Of a stretch of 62,766 bases of DNA, positions 17,531-26,146 are shown one piece after another (the first letter of the stretch is position 1; the number at the start of each line of letters is the position of its first letter). Position numbers and translations under genes: made by a program. The notes below the pieces were generated by a model. That model was not told where the DNA came from. It saw nothing but the letters and a program-made list of their open reading frames with translations, and did no database searches. The stretch covers positions 1 to 62,766 of the forward strand of contig NZ_JANXNX010000033.1 of the NCBI RefSeq assembly GCF_025353885.1, read 5' to 3'. The DNA comes from Sphingomonas sp. Its GTDB lineage: Bacteria > Pseudomonadota > Alphaproteobacteria > Sphingomonadales > Sphingomonadaceae.

Positions 17531-18553
17531 TCAATTCTCCGCCTGCGGCCAGCCGTCCGCAGCCCATTTCACCTGCGCGATCCGCAGCGTCGGTGCGCCC
17601 TGATTGTCGCGATCATAGGCATGGTAAACGGCGTAGTCGTTGCCGTCCCTGTCATGCAGGAAGCCGACATGGCCGGGCCCGCGAAAGCGGTCCTTTTCGG
17701 GCAGGTCGGCACGCAGGAAAATGGTCCCCCCGCCCGTCATCATGGCGCTGCCATCCTTGCCGAGATAGGGCCCGGTGATCGCCCTGGACCGACCGACCAC
17801 GGTGTAATAGGTGCTGTTCACACCCTTGCAGCAATAGTCGTACGAGGCGAACAGCCAGTAATAGCCGCCATGATCGAAAATGAACGGTGCCTCGACCGGC
17901 GCGGGCGCTCCCTTTGGTGCGGGGGGGCGTGCGATCGATGTGGGCGTGGCGGTCGGGTCCGTCGGCTTGCCGGTCTTGGCATCCAGCGCGAACAGCTTCA
18001 GTCCGCTCCAGAAGCTGCCCAATGACAACCAGTGCCGCCCCTGCCGATCGACGATGAAATTGGGATCGATCGCGTTGAAGTCGCTCTGCGCGGTGGACAT
18101 CAGCACTATCCCCTCGTCGCGCCAGCCGTAGCCGGGTGCAGCAGGGTTAAGTGTCGGGCTGGTGAACAGCCCGATCGCCGACCGGTTGGAGCCGAAGGTC
18201 GAGACCGCATAGTAAAGCTGCCACCGGCCGTTCGCGAACGAAATGTCGGGCGCCCACATGCCCTTGGCGCCGGGCACCGCCTTGGTGGCCCATTCGGGTA
18301 GCCGATTGTCCACCAATGGCTTGCCGAGCGTCCAGTGAACCAGATCCCGCGAGCTTCGCGCCGACATGCCGGTCCCGAAAACGTAATAAGTATCGCCTTC
18401 GCGTGCAATTACCGGATCGTGCGTCGGCACCAGATCTCCGCTCAGCCGGCTGTTCAGCGTTGGCGTTTGCTGCGCCGTGGCCGGCGTCAAGGCGCTGCTG
18501 GCACAAACCAGCAGCGCCATCGCGAACAGATAAGCCTTGGGTCTCGTCATCAC
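17531..18553 (-). CDS. GH43 endo-1,5-alpha-L-arabinanase
   Basis: 340 residues with a Sec signal (YLFAMALLVCASSALTPATAQ). Arabinanase hallmarks: THDPVIAREGDTYYVFGTG region with base D46, NAIDPNF (D163), VEAPFIF (acid E221) and GPGHVGF. MWAPDISFANGRWQLYY is the standard arabinan-binding motif and the order and length match AbnA-type enzymes. It cleaves internal alpha-1,5 linkages of debranched arabinan. It may be periplasmic or outer-membrane located; no lipobox is apparent. It overlaps the GH51 gene by four bases and precedes the Tat-exported GH43, so the three enzymes are co-translated. Confidence 0.9.
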   Translation of the reverse strand: MMTRPKAYLFAMALLVCASSALTPATAQQTPTLNSRLSGDLVPTHDPVIAREGDTYYVFGTGMSARSSRDLVHWTLGKPLVDNRLPEWATKAVPGAKGMWAPDISFANGRWQLYYAVSTFGSNRSAIGLFTSPTLNPAAPGYGWRDEGIVLMSTAQSDFNAIDPNFIVDRQGRHWLSLGSFWSGLKLFALDAKTGKPTDPTATPTSIARPPAPKGAPAPVEAPFIFDHGGYYWLFASYDYCCKGVNSTYYTVVGRSRAITGPYLGKDGSAMMTGGGTIFLRADLPEKDRFRGPGHVGFLHDRDGNDYAVYHAYDRDNQGAPTLRIAQVKWAADGWPQAEN

Positions 18554-20130
18554 TCCAGCACGAGCATGACCACCGATTTCGGCGGCAGCTTTGCGGACAG
18601 GACGCCCGCATTCAGCGTCGCGCCGGTAAAGGCGATCGGAACGACCGTCGCGGGCGCGTCGAAGCTGTTGAGCGCGTTCATCTGTGGGGCGGTCAGTATC
18701 CGCCCCGACACGCTCCGCGCGGTCAGGCCGGGCAGCGTCGCGGATACCGTGTGCGCCAGGTTCGGATCGAGATTGGCGAGTGCGATGCGCACTTTACCGT
18801 CCTTGCCGCGCACCGCCGACGCGCTGATCGCGGGCATCGTCCACTTGTCCTTGCTGTAAGGGGGCGACTTGATGTCAATGGGCAGCACCGTGCCGTCCAT
18901 AAAACCCTTGTACAGGGCAAAGACGTGATAAGTCGGCGTCAGCACCATCTTCTTGCCGTCGGTCAGGATCATGGCCTGCAACACATTCACCATCTGCGCG
19001 ATCGCGGTCATCTTCACGCGGTCGGCATGTTTGGCAAAGATATTGAGGTTGACCGCCGCAACCAGCGCATCGCGCAACGTGTTCTGCTGGCGCAGGAAGC
19101 CCGGATTGGTCCCCTTGTCCCCGGCATACCAGGTGCCCCATTCGTCGACCGCCAGCCATACCCGTTTGTTCGGATCGCTCTTGTCCATGATCGCGCTGTG
19201 CCGCGTAATGAGGTCGTCCATGCGCAGCGCCTCGGACATTGTCTCTGCCCAGCCCGCTTCGTCGAACAGCGTGGCCGAAGCGCGCGGCGGCCAGCCGCCC
19301 GGGACGGTGTAATAGTGCAGCGACAGGGCATCAACCTGGCCCGTCACTTCGCGCATCATGACCTCCGTCCAGCGGAAATCGTCGACATTGGCCCCACTGG
19401 CGACCTTCAGGATGCGCGTGTCCTTGGGTGCCTTGATGAAGGTGGCATAGCGCCGCGTCACGTCGGCAGCATATTCGGGGCGCATATTGCCGCCACAGCC
19501 CCACAGTTCATTGCCGACGCCGAAAACGGGCACGGCCCAGGGCGTCTTGCGGCCGTTCCGGGCGCGTTCGTCGGCAAGGGTGCCAGCGGGCGCGGTCATA
19601 TATTCTACCCATTCGGCCATTTCCTGCGGCGTGCCGTTGCCGACGTTCCCCGCGATATAGGCCTCGGCCCCGATCTGTTCGGCAAGGTCCATGAATTCGT
19701 GCGTGCCGACCGTATTGGGTTCGGTCACCCCGCCCCAATGCGTGTTGATCTTCACCGGCCGCTTTGCCCGGGGGCCGATTCCTTCGCGCCAGTGGTATTC
19801 GTCCGCAAAGCATCCGCCGGGCCAGCGAATGACCGGCACGGCGATGCCCCTCAACGCCGCAACCACATCATTGCGAAAGCCGCGCGTGTTGGGAATGTCG
19901 GAATTCGGGCCAACCCACAGACCGCCATAAATACCAGTGCCGAGATGCTCGGCGAACTGAGTAAAGATGCGCCGGTCATAAACCGGACCGGGCCGGTCGC
20001 CGTGCACCGCCATCGTCACAGGCGTCTCGACAGGGACCCGCTCCGCAGTCGGTTGCGCCTGCGCCCCCGAAACCGCGCTGGAGGCCAGCAGAATGACGGC
20101 GGCAAGGCCGCGCAGCGTGCGGATCATCAT
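18550..20130 (-). CDS. GH51 alpha-L-arabinofuranosidase
   Basis: 526 residues with an N-terminal signal (LAAVILLASSAVSGAQAQ), so it is exported, unlike many cytoplasmic GH51 enzymes. The retaining catalytic pair is clear: acid/base in GVGNELWGCGG (E208) and nucleophile in LAVDEWGTWYA (E330). Other GH51 signatures are RWPGGCFADEYHW and PTYHVFALYKGF near the C-terminal beta-sandwich. It removes arabinofuranosyl residues from arabinan, arabinogalactan or arabinoxylan fragments. It is the second gene of the permease operon. Gene symbol withheld because naming (abfA/arfA) is inconsistent. Confidence 0.95.
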   Translation of the reverse strand: MMIRTLRGLAAVILLASSAVSGAQAQPTAERVPVETPVTMAVHGDRPGPVYDRRIFTQFAEHLGTGIYGGLWVGPNSDIPNTRGFRNDVVAALRGIAVPVIRWPGGCFADEYHWREGIGPRAKRPVKINTHWGGVTEPNTVGTHEFMDLAEQIGAEAYIAGNVGNGTPQEMAEWVEYMTAPAGTLADERARNGRKTPWAVPVFGVGNELWGCGGNMRPEYAADVTRRYATFIKAPKDTRILKVASGANVDDFRWTEVMMREVTGQVDALSLHYYTVPGGWPPRASATLFDEAGWAETMSEALRMDDLITRHSAIMDKSDPNKRVWLAVDEWGTWYAGDKGTNPGFLRQQNTLRDALVAAVNLNIFAKHADRVKMTAIAQMVNVLQAMILTDGKKMVLTPTYHVFALYKGFMDGTVLPIDIKSPPYSKDKWTMPAISASAVRGKDGKVRIALANLDPNLAHTVSATLPGLTARSVSGRILTAPQMNALNSFDAPATVVPIAFTGATLNAGVLSAKLPPKSVVMLVLE

Positions 20131-20183
20131 GTTCTCCTATGGTCTGGCGAACTCAGCACGGACCGTATGGGGTCGTGCGCCGC

Positions 20184-21494
20184 TCAGGTAATGATCTGGT
20201 CCGGCAACATCTCGGTCGGGCGCGAACCCCAGAGCGCATAGAACAGAACGTAGAGCTCGCACGCGGTGGTCAGCAGGAACGACGCCTGCAGACCATAACT
20301 GTCGGCCAGCCAACCCTGAACAACCACGAGCGCGCCGCCTGCGATTGCCATAATCAACAGCCCCGACCCCTCCTCCGTCAACGGACCCAGACCGCGGATG
20401 CCGAGCGTGAAGATCGTGGGAAACATGATCGAATGGAACAGTCCGACCGATATCAGCGCCCACATTGCGACATGGCCCGTGGTAAAGGCCGCAACAAGCA
20501 TAACCACGGTAGCGCCGATGCTGGCGAAAGCGAGGACATGGCCGGCATCGACCTTCTGCATTACGAACGCCCCAACAAGACGGCCAACCATCATCCCGCC
20601 CCAAAGCAGGAACAGGTAATGCGACGCCTGCTCGTGCGTCAGGTTACCGATTTCTGGCTGCGAAACAAAGTTGATGAAAAGATTGCCGACGCCGATTTCA
20701 GCGATCAGGTAGATGAAGATTGCCGGAATACCGAACACCAGGTTGCGGTGCTTCCACAGCGAATGGCCCTTGCGCTCTGCCTTGGCGGCGCGTTGCGTCG
20801 CGACCCCCATGGCGGGAAGCGGGAAGCGAGCAATGACGACGGCCAGGATCAGCAGCACGACCGCCACGATGAGATAGGGCAGCACGACCGACTGTGCATC
20901 GGCAAGTTTTTCGGCCGGCGTCAGTGCGGCGGCACCCGCAACGGCCGTGCCCGATGTGGTGCGGCCGAGGATGAGGTAGCCGCCAAACAATGGTGCCAGC
21001 GTCGCACCCGCCGAGTTAAACGCCTGCACGAGGTTCAGCCGCGACGATGCCGTTTCGGGCTTGCCGACCACCGCGACATAGGGATTGGCCGCGACCTGCA
21101 GCAAGGTAATGCCGCTGGCGATGACGAACAGCGCGAACAGGGTGACGCCGTAAGAGGGTATACGCGCCGCGGGCACCATGACGAGCGCACCCGCCGCCAT
21201 CATGCCGAGCCCGACGACCATCGATTTCTGATAGCCGATCCGCTCGATCAGCTTTGCTGACGGGATCGACGCGAAGAAATAGGCGATGAACCACACGCTC
21301 TCGATCAAGGTCGTCTGGGTGTAGGACAGGTCGAAAACGCTACGCAGATGAGGAAGCAGTGTGCCGTTGATGACGGTGATAAACCCCCACATAAAGAACA
21401 ATGTGCCGAGGAGAGTCAGCGCGGGGGCATAGCTGAACCCCTTCTGGTCCGTGGCCGCACCCATATTACCCGTCGTCGATGGCGGCATGGCCAT
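20184..21494 (-). CDS. fucP: FucP-type sugar:proton symporter (MFS)
   Basis: A 436-residue MFS permease of the fucose/galactose/arabinose group. Motifs include FFMWGFITVINGTLLPHL (first helix), FFASIPSAKLIERIGYQ (loop 2-3) and LLQVAANPYVAVVG, all typical of FucP/GluP. Twelve membrane segments are expected. It imports L-arabinose or D-galactose released in the periplasm. ATG 21494 was chosen over 21527 because GGAGAAG precedes it. First gene of the operon with GH51 and two GH43 genes, with a FadR-type operator about 70 bases upstream. The exact sugar is inferred from context, so the symbol denotes family rather than fucose specificity. Confidence 0.85.
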   Translation of the reverse strand: MAMPPSTTGNMGAATDQKGFSYAPALTLLGTLFFMWGFITVINGTLLPHLRSVFDLSYTQTTLIESVWFIAYFFASIPSAKLIERIGYQKSMVVGLGMMAAGALVMVPAARIPSYGVTLFALFVIASGITLLQVAANPYVAVVGKPETASSRLNLVQAFNSAGATLAPLFGGYLILGRTTSGTAVAGAAALTPAEKLADAQSVVLPYLIVAVVLLILAVVIARFPLPAMGVATQRAAKAERKGHSLWKHRNLVFGIPAIFIYLIAEIGVGNLFINFVSQPEIGNLTHEQASHYLFLLWGGMMVGRLVGAFVMQKVDAGHVLAFASIGATVVMLVAAFTTGHVAMWALISVGLFHSIMFPTIFTLGIRGLGPLTEEGSGLLIMAIAGGALVVVQGWLADSYGLQASFLLTTACELYVLFYALWGSRPTEMLPDQIIT

Positions 21495-21560
21495 AAATAC
21501 GCTTCTCCCCTGATCCTGCGCGATCAACCTGTCGGTCGCCGTCGCTTACGCCAATTCTAT

Positions 21561-21571
21561 TTGTAGGACTA
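21561..21571 (+). promoter_or_regulatory. candidate FadR-type GntR operator
   Basis: TTGTAGGACTA, identical to 16466-16476 and fitting TNGTNNNACNA. It lies 67 bases upstream of the permease start. This supports co-regulation of the permease and receptor operons by the GntR protein encoded at 7743. Confidence 0.55.
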
Positions 21572-21665
21572 TATGCGAGGCGAGCGCGCGTCAATGGCGC
21601 CTGCATCGAAGTGCGGCATGCAAGCGCTCGGCCCTGACATCGGCTTTTCGAAGACGCCTCGCTTT

Positions 21666-22322
21666 TTAATCCGCCCCGAAGGCGTGGCCCTTGCTCGCAG
21701 ATGATCTGAGCCAGAAGCCGTTCAATATCAGCCATGTTATCAGAACGGCAACGAACAGTCGGTTGGTTATGCCGTACGGTGCGCCTTTGTGCAGTGTCAG
21801 ATACTGGGCCACGAAGGCGACAATCAAAAGCCCGGAAAATGCCAGCGCGACGGCGCGGTGACGGCGCCAATCCGGGTTGCGCGCATAGCTTAAAGCCAAA
21901 CAAATCGTTGAGAGAAGGATGCTGACGATATTTACCAGGAAGCTTATGGTGTGAATATTACCCGTACGCGTGGATGGGAGAGTTTCGAGGTCAGTCGGAT
22001 AAAGTGCGGACACAATAAGACCCGCGAACGCCACGACCAACAGCGCCGCACCGGCCCGGCCCAACCACGATTTCAGCCCGTCCCGGAACAGCCCGATCGC
22101 GAGCGTCAGACAGCCCAGCGCTAGCGAGACAAAGGCGGTCGTCATGATCCAGCCGAACTGTCCGACCGCATAGTCACTGATCATATGATCGACGATCGTA
22201 TAATCCGGTCGGATCGCATGCAGCAGCAACAGGGCGGCTATGAAATAGAGGAAGAATCCCACCGCTGCTGTCGACAAGACTCTGGACTGATCGCGCTGCA
22301 AATCATGTTTCGACGCTGCCAC
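21666..22322 (-). CDS. DUF998 integral membrane protein
   Basis: 218 residues, strongly hydrophobic with about six predicted membrane spans (for example AVGFFLYFIAALLLLHAI, VSLALGCLTLAIGLF and LLIVAFVAQYL). HMISDYAVGQFG and SALYPTDLE are typical DUF998 motifs. Function unknown for the family. I chose the GTG start at 22322 because GGGAGGG precedes it; a TTG-initiated frame extends to 22379, right up to the acetolactate synthase stop. It follows that gene on the same strand and may share its transcript, but nothing in the sequence ties it to branched-chain amino acid synthesis. Confidence 0.7.
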   Translation of the reverse strand: MAASKHDLQRDQSRVLSTAAVGFFLYFIAALLLLHAIRPDYTIVDHMISDYAVGQFGWIMTTAFVSLALGCLTLAIGLFRDGLKSWLGRAGAALLVVAFAGLIVSALYPTDLETLPSTRTGNIHTISFLVNIVSILLSTICLALSYARNPDWRRHRAVALAFSGLLIVAFVAQYLTLHKGAPYGITNRLFVAVLITWLILNGFWLRSSASKGHAFGAD

Positions 22323-22379
22323 TTGCCGCCCTCCCGTTTGATCCCCGCCGATAATATAGACCACGACGACCGTCCGCAA

Positions 22380-24104
22380 TCAGGAACCTCGACACCACGC
22401 CAGATCCGTCTTCGCCGGTGCCGCCAGTTCGATTTCGTTATGCGCAGCGCCTGTTGGCATCATCGGCAGGCAGTTTTCATCGGCGGCGACGCGGCAGTCG
22501 ACGAGCACCGGGCCGCGCGTGCAGATCATCTGACTGATGGTTGCATCGAGCTTGGCGGGATCACTAACCCGCAGGCCGGTCCAGCCATAGGCCGCCGCAA
22601 GCGCCACGAAATCGGGAAGCGCGCTGGCATAGCTATGCGCGCGACGGCCCTCGTGATGACGGTCCTGCCACTGACGAACCATGCCCATACGTTCGTTGTT
22701 CACAATAAACACTTTGACTGGAAGGCCGAATTGTATCGCTGTCGCCAATTCCTGGATGTTCATCTGGATCGAAGCTTCTCCCGCAATATCGATCACCAAC
22801 GCTTCGGGATGCGCGACTTGGGCTCCGATCGCGGCGGGAAGGCCATAACCCATCGTCCCCAAACCGCCGCTCGTCAGCCAGCGCGCTGGCCTGTCAAAGC
22901 CGATATATTGGGCCGCCCACATCTGGTGTTGCCCGACCTCGGTCGTAATAATAGGCGACAGATGAGCGGTCAGCGCGTGCACGCGAGCGATGGCATGCTG
23001 TGGCAAAATGACCCTGTCATCTGGGGTGTAGCCAAGGCATTCGCGGTCGCGCCAACCAAATATCGTCTGCCACCAGGCATCGAGCGGGTCCCCCGTTCCA
23101 AGAACCGCCAGCAGCGCCGCCAGCATGTCGCCACAGTCGCCAACCAAGCCGACGTCGACCGGGACTATCTTGCCAATCTGACTTGCATCGATGTCGATGT
23201 GGATTTTGCGGGCATCGGGCGCGAATCCGTCAAGCCGACCGGTGACACGGTCGTCGAACCGCGCCCCGATACAGACCATCACGTCGCACCCGTGCATCGC
23301 CAGATTTGCCTCATAGGTGCCGTGCATGCCGGGCATCCCAAGCCACTGCGATCCCGTGGCCGGATATGCGCCAAGCCCCATCAGCGTGCTGGTGACGGGT
23401 GCGCCGGTCCGTTCGGCCAGTGCCCTCAGCAGCGCAGTGGCGCGCGTCCCCGAATTTATCACGCCGCCACCGGTGTAGATAACAGGCCGTCGCGCACCAA
23501 GAATGAGTGCTGCAGCAGCAACGAAATCCCCCGGGCGTGCCGGTGCCGACGATGTTGTGGTGACCGCAAACGATCGGGACCGAAAGGCAGCCGGACTGCC
23601 ACAAAAACCCTGAACGTCTTTAGGAATTTCGACCAGAACCGGCCCCGGTCGTCCCGCGATGGCGATCGCGAATGCCCGACGCAGCACGCCGTCGAGCATC
23701 GCGGGATCGCGCAGGGAGACGTTGTATTTTGTCGCCGCGCGCGACATCGCAACAATGTTGGCCTCCTGAAAGCCATCGCTTCCGATGAGAGCGCGATTAA
23801 CCTGTCCGGCAATGCACAACACCGGCACTGAATCCATGAGGGCGTCGGCCAGTCCGGTGAGCGTGTTTGTTGCGCCCGGTCCCGACGTCACAAGAACAAC
23901 CCCCAGTTTGCCGCTCGATCGTGCATAGCCTTGAGCGGCGTGCACCGCGGCCTGTTCGTGGCGCACCAGAATGTGCCGAATCCGATCCTGGCGGATAAGG
24001 GCGTCGTAAAGCGGAAGGACCGCGCCACCAGGATAGCCGAAAATGACCTCGACCCCCAGTTCTGCGAGCGTTTCAAGCAGATAGTCGGCTCCCGATATCA
24101 TCAT
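22380..24104 (-). CDS. ilvG: acetolactate synthase large subunit
   Basis: A 574-residue ThDP-dependent enzyme condensing two pyruvates, or pyruvate plus 2-ketobutyrate, in Val/Leu/Ile synthesis. The catalytic Glu lies in LVRHEQAAVHAAQGYAR (E50); the central domain includes RFDDRVTGRL and the C-terminal ThDP-binding domain includes MNIQELATAIQFGLPVKVF. Oddity: the Mg-binding 'GD' of the ThDP motif is GE here (IAGEASIQMN, E443), a conservative change at a key ligand. It overlaps a small ACT-type subunit gene by four bases, as in ilvGM. The large/small pairing and divergent Lrp regulator support AHAS; a catabolic acetolactate synthase would lack the ACT partner. Confidence 0.88.
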   Translation of the reverse strand: MMISGADYLLETLAELGVEVIFGYPGGAVLPLYDALIRQDRIRHILVRHEQAAVHAAQGYARSSGKLGVVLVTSGPGATNTLTGLADALMDSVPVLCIAGQVNRALIGSDGFQEANIVAMSRAATKYNVSLRDPAMLDGVLRRAFAIAIAGRPGPVLVEIPKDVQGFCGSPAAFRSRSFAVTTTSSAPARPGDFVAAAALILGARRPVIYTGGGVINSGTRATALLRALAERTGAPVTSTLMGLGAYPATGSQWLGMPGMHGTYEANLAMHGCDVMVCIGARFDDRVTGRLDGFAPDARKIHIDIDASQIGKIVPVDVGLVGDCGDMLAALLAVLGTGDPLDAWWQTIFGWRDRECLGYTPDDRVILPQHAIARVHALTAHLSPIITTEVGQHQMWAAQYIGFDRPARWLTSGGLGTMGYGLPAAIGAQVAHPEALVIDIAGEASIQMNIQELATAIQFGLPVKVFIVNNERMGMVRQWQDRHHEGRRAHSYASALPDFVALAAAYGWTGLRVSDPAKLDATISQMICTRGPVLVDCRVAADENCLPMMPTGAAHNEIELAAPAKTDLAWCRGS

Positions 24105-24337
24105 GGCGCGACGAACCGAACGCCGGGTATCTGAGTGACACGACGCTTGAGAACCGCAAACCGGGCTTCAGAGACAGACAGGTTCGAGACCACCAGTTTG
24201 GCCTCGCCTGATGCGCGGAGCGACACGTCGGGCAGAGCGACATCGAGCGTGATCAGTAGATCGAGTATGCGGATCACGACATTCAGATCGCTATCGATGC
24301 TCAGCGTTAACGTGTGCGTGGTTTCCATTCCAGACAA
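24101..24337 (-). CDS. ilvM: small ACT-domain subunit of acetolactate synthase (IlvM-like)
   Basis: A 78-residue protein comprising a single ACT-like beta-alpha-beta-beta-alpha-beta fold: THTLTLSIDSD (strand one), VIRILDLLITLDV (helix), AKLVVSNLS (strand), RFAVLKRRVTQIPGV (helix). Its length and lack of a C-terminal extension match IlvM of AHAS II rather than the longer IlvN/IlvH. The stop overlaps the large-subunit start by four bases (ATGA), so synthesis is coupled and the subunits should assemble together. The gene order here is small subunit first, the reverse of E. coli ilvGM. Divergent from the Lrp-type gene, 94 bases apart. Confidence 0.75.
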   Translation of the reverse strand: MSGMETTHTLTLSIDSDLNVVIRILDLLITLDVALPDVSLRASGEAKLVVSNLSVSEARFAVLKRRVTQIPGVRFVAP

Positions 24338-24431
24338 TTAGCGCCTTCAGAACGGATTATCTTTGCGCGTTTTGCTCCAGAAGCCCTACTAATGCCAAAA
24401 TCTTCCATGGTTTAGCAGTTTGGAGAAAAAT

Positions 24432-24911
24432 ATGACCTGCGATCTGGACGAGTTCGAGTTGAAGATAATCTCACTACTCCAGATCGACGCCACGCTTTCA
24501 ACCGCGGAGATCGCCGAACGGGTTGGTTTGTCCCCGTCACCGTGCTGGCGGCGTATTCAGCGATTGCGAGATGCCGGAATTATCCGAGCTCAGGTCGTGC
24601 TCATCGACCGGCGCAAGGTTGGACTTCATGCGCAGGTGTTCGCGCAGGTAAAATTGACTGCCCACGGCCGCCAACACCTCGACGAATTCGCAGCGCGCGT
24701 GCAGGCCATTCCCGAAGTCATGGAATGCTATGTCCTGATGGGCGCAGTAGATTTCATGCTTCGTATCGTTACGGCTGACATCGATGCTTATGAGCGCCTG
24801 TTTTTCTCGACGCTAAGCCAGATCCCGGGTGTCCAGGAAATAAATTCAACAGTGGCACTATCGGACATTAAGGCAACGACAGCGTTACCCATTCCCTTCC
24901 AGTCAGCATAA
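24432..24911 (+). CDS. Lrp/AsnC-family transcriptional regulator
   Basis: 159 residues. N-terminal winged helix: DEFELKIISLLQIDATLSTAEIA region with recognition helix LSPSPCWRRIQRLRDAGII (about 33-51). The C-terminal RAM (ACT-like) domain follows (VMECYVLMGAVDFMLRIVTAD). Start ATG 24432 has GGAG six bases upstream; a TTG at 24420 would overlap that site. Transcribed divergently from the ilvM/ilvG pair, so it very likely regulates them in response to an amino acid, and it may also sense amino acids made available by the peptidase locus to its right. It converges with the M19 gene, leaving only eight bases between the stops. Confidence 0.9.
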   Translation: MTCDLDEFELKIISLLQIDATLSTAEIAERVGLSPSPCWRRIQRLRDAGIIRAQVVLIDRRKVGLHAQVFAQVKLTAHGRQHLDEFAARVQAIPEVMECYVLMGAVDFMLRIVTADIDAYERLFFSTLSQIPGVQEINSTVALSDIKATTALPIPFQSA

Positions 24912-24919
24912 CTGCCGCA

Positions 24920-26056
24920 TCAACTACCCCAGGTGCTGGTGAGGAGGCGGCGGAAGTTGCCGCCAAGGATCGCGCCGATATTGGCGTTGGAATATCCTCG
25001 GCGGATTAGTTCTTCGGTCAGGTTGAAAATTTTGAGGGGCTGGTCGAATCCATCGGTGTCGATCCGATCGCGGAATGCGTAACTTGCCTTATACGACTCT
25101 CGCAGGCGTTTGTTGAACGCCGGAGACGTGTCGTCATAGCCGTTCAGGTCGGCGTCCGAACCAATGCCAACATGATCGATACCAACCAGTTTCACGACGT
25201 GGTCGATATGGTCGACAATGGTGCCGACATTGGTCGGCTCTGTCTTGCTAACGAAGTTGCGAACGCCTGTGATGCCCATAACGCCGCCCTTTGCTGCCAA
25301 CGACTTGATCGCCTCGTCTGTCTTGCAACGCGGATGATCGACCAGAGCACGGCAATTCGAGTGAGTAACGGCAATCGGTTTGGGTGAGAGGGCAATTGCG
25401 TCGAGTGTCGTACGGTCGCCGCTGTGCGATACGTCGATCAGCATGCCAGTGTTGTTCATGGCCTTGACAATGGCCTCGCCGAAATCGCTGACGCCGCCAT
25501 CAACCCGATCGGTTGATCCCGATCCGATCAGGTTCTGACTGTTGTAAGTCAATTGGGCGCACCGCAAACCTATTTCATAAAAAGTTTTTACGTCGTCAGG
25601 CCCGCGAAACTGTTCCGCATTCTGCAACCCCATAATCACGCCGCAGCGCTTATCCGCCTTGGCTTGCACAAGATCGGCGACGCTGCCGATTGCGCAGAAG
25701 ACATGCGGATTGCGCGCAACAAAATTGCCCCAGGTGGCTAAATAAGTCAGCGCATCTTGGTAAGCGTTGGGGCCGCCCAAACCCGAGGAATGGTGAAAAC
25801 CGGTGATGCCGCTCGACAAGAATTCCCGAGCGTCGCGTGCACTGATGGGCGCGGTCGAAAAAGACAGATCGGCCTCGATCTTTAACGGGGCAAGCATGTC
25901 AATAACGAGCGACTGACGGACCACATCGACTGCACGCTTTGAGTAAGCCCGTGGAACCGCGGCGTTCAGTCGGTAATGGCCCGACACGATCATCGGAAAC
26001 CCGACAGCCGCAACGGCAGCGCGGGTCAGCACATTGCGTCGAGTTACCGAAATCAT
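24920..26056 (-). CDS. M19 (membrane/renal dipeptidase) family protein with altered metal motif
   Basis: 378 residues with a twin-arginine-like signal (SVTRRNVLTRAAVAAVGFPMIVSG), so it is exported. The family fold is evident: IGLRCAQLTYNSQN, LIDVSHSGDRT, VTHSNCRALVDHPR and VGIGSDADLNG. However, the canonical N-terminal metal-binding HxD motif (DGHND) is replaced by DMLAP at residues 53-57. The bridging Glu region reads LQNAEQF instead of VEGG. It may be a subgroup with a different metal arrangement or substrate, or a non-hydrolytic homologue. Divergent from the class V PLP gene. M19 enzymes cleave dipeptides, including ones with C-terminal D-residues, which fits the D-peptide theme of this locus. 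Confidence 0.82.
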   Translation of the reverse strand: MISVTRRNVLTRAAVAAVGFPMIVSGHYRLNAAVPRAYSKRAVDVVRQSLVIDMLAPLKIEADLSFSTAPISARDAREFLSSGITGFHHSSGLGGPNAYQDALTYLATWGNFVARNPHVFCAIGSVADLVQAKADKRCGVIMGLQNAEQFRGPDDVKTFYEIGLRCAQLTYNSQNLIGSGSTDRVDGGVSDFGEAIVKAMNNTGMLIDVSHSGDRTTLDAIALSPKPIAVTHSNCRALVDHPRCKTDEAIKSLAAKGGVMGITGVRNFVSKTEPTNVGTIVDHIDHVVKLVGIDHVGIGSDADLNGYDDTSPAFNKRLRESYKASYAFRDRIDTDGFDQPLKIFNLTEELIRRGYSNANIGAILGGNFRRLLTSTWGS

Positions 26057-26098
26057 TACATGACCTCCCTTTTTCCAATTAGGATGCTATGGACCGGA

Positions 26099-26126
26099 TA
26101 CGAAAACGTCAACGTGGCTTTTCGTT
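26099..26126. repeat. inverted repeat between divergent genes
   Basis: ACGAAAA at 26100-26106 pairs with TTTTCGT at 26119-26125, with a 12-base spacer that contains part of a short AACGT direct repeat. It lies in the 90-base divergent promoter region of the M19 and PLP genes and could be an operator. No known consensus is matched. Confidence 0.3.
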
Positions 26127-26146
26127 ATTGATTTGAGGACGTGCGG

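Noticed and set aside
18316-20241. A 641-codon plus-strand open frame opposite the GH51 and permease genes
   Set aside because: It is antisense to GH51 with full catalytic motifs, has arginine/histidine-rich low-similarity content and matches no family; it is a product of high GC codon bias.
22185-23831. A 548-codon plus-strand open frame opposite the acetolactate synthase gene
   Set aside because: It is the shadow of a clear ThDP enzyme gene; the translation lacks domain features.
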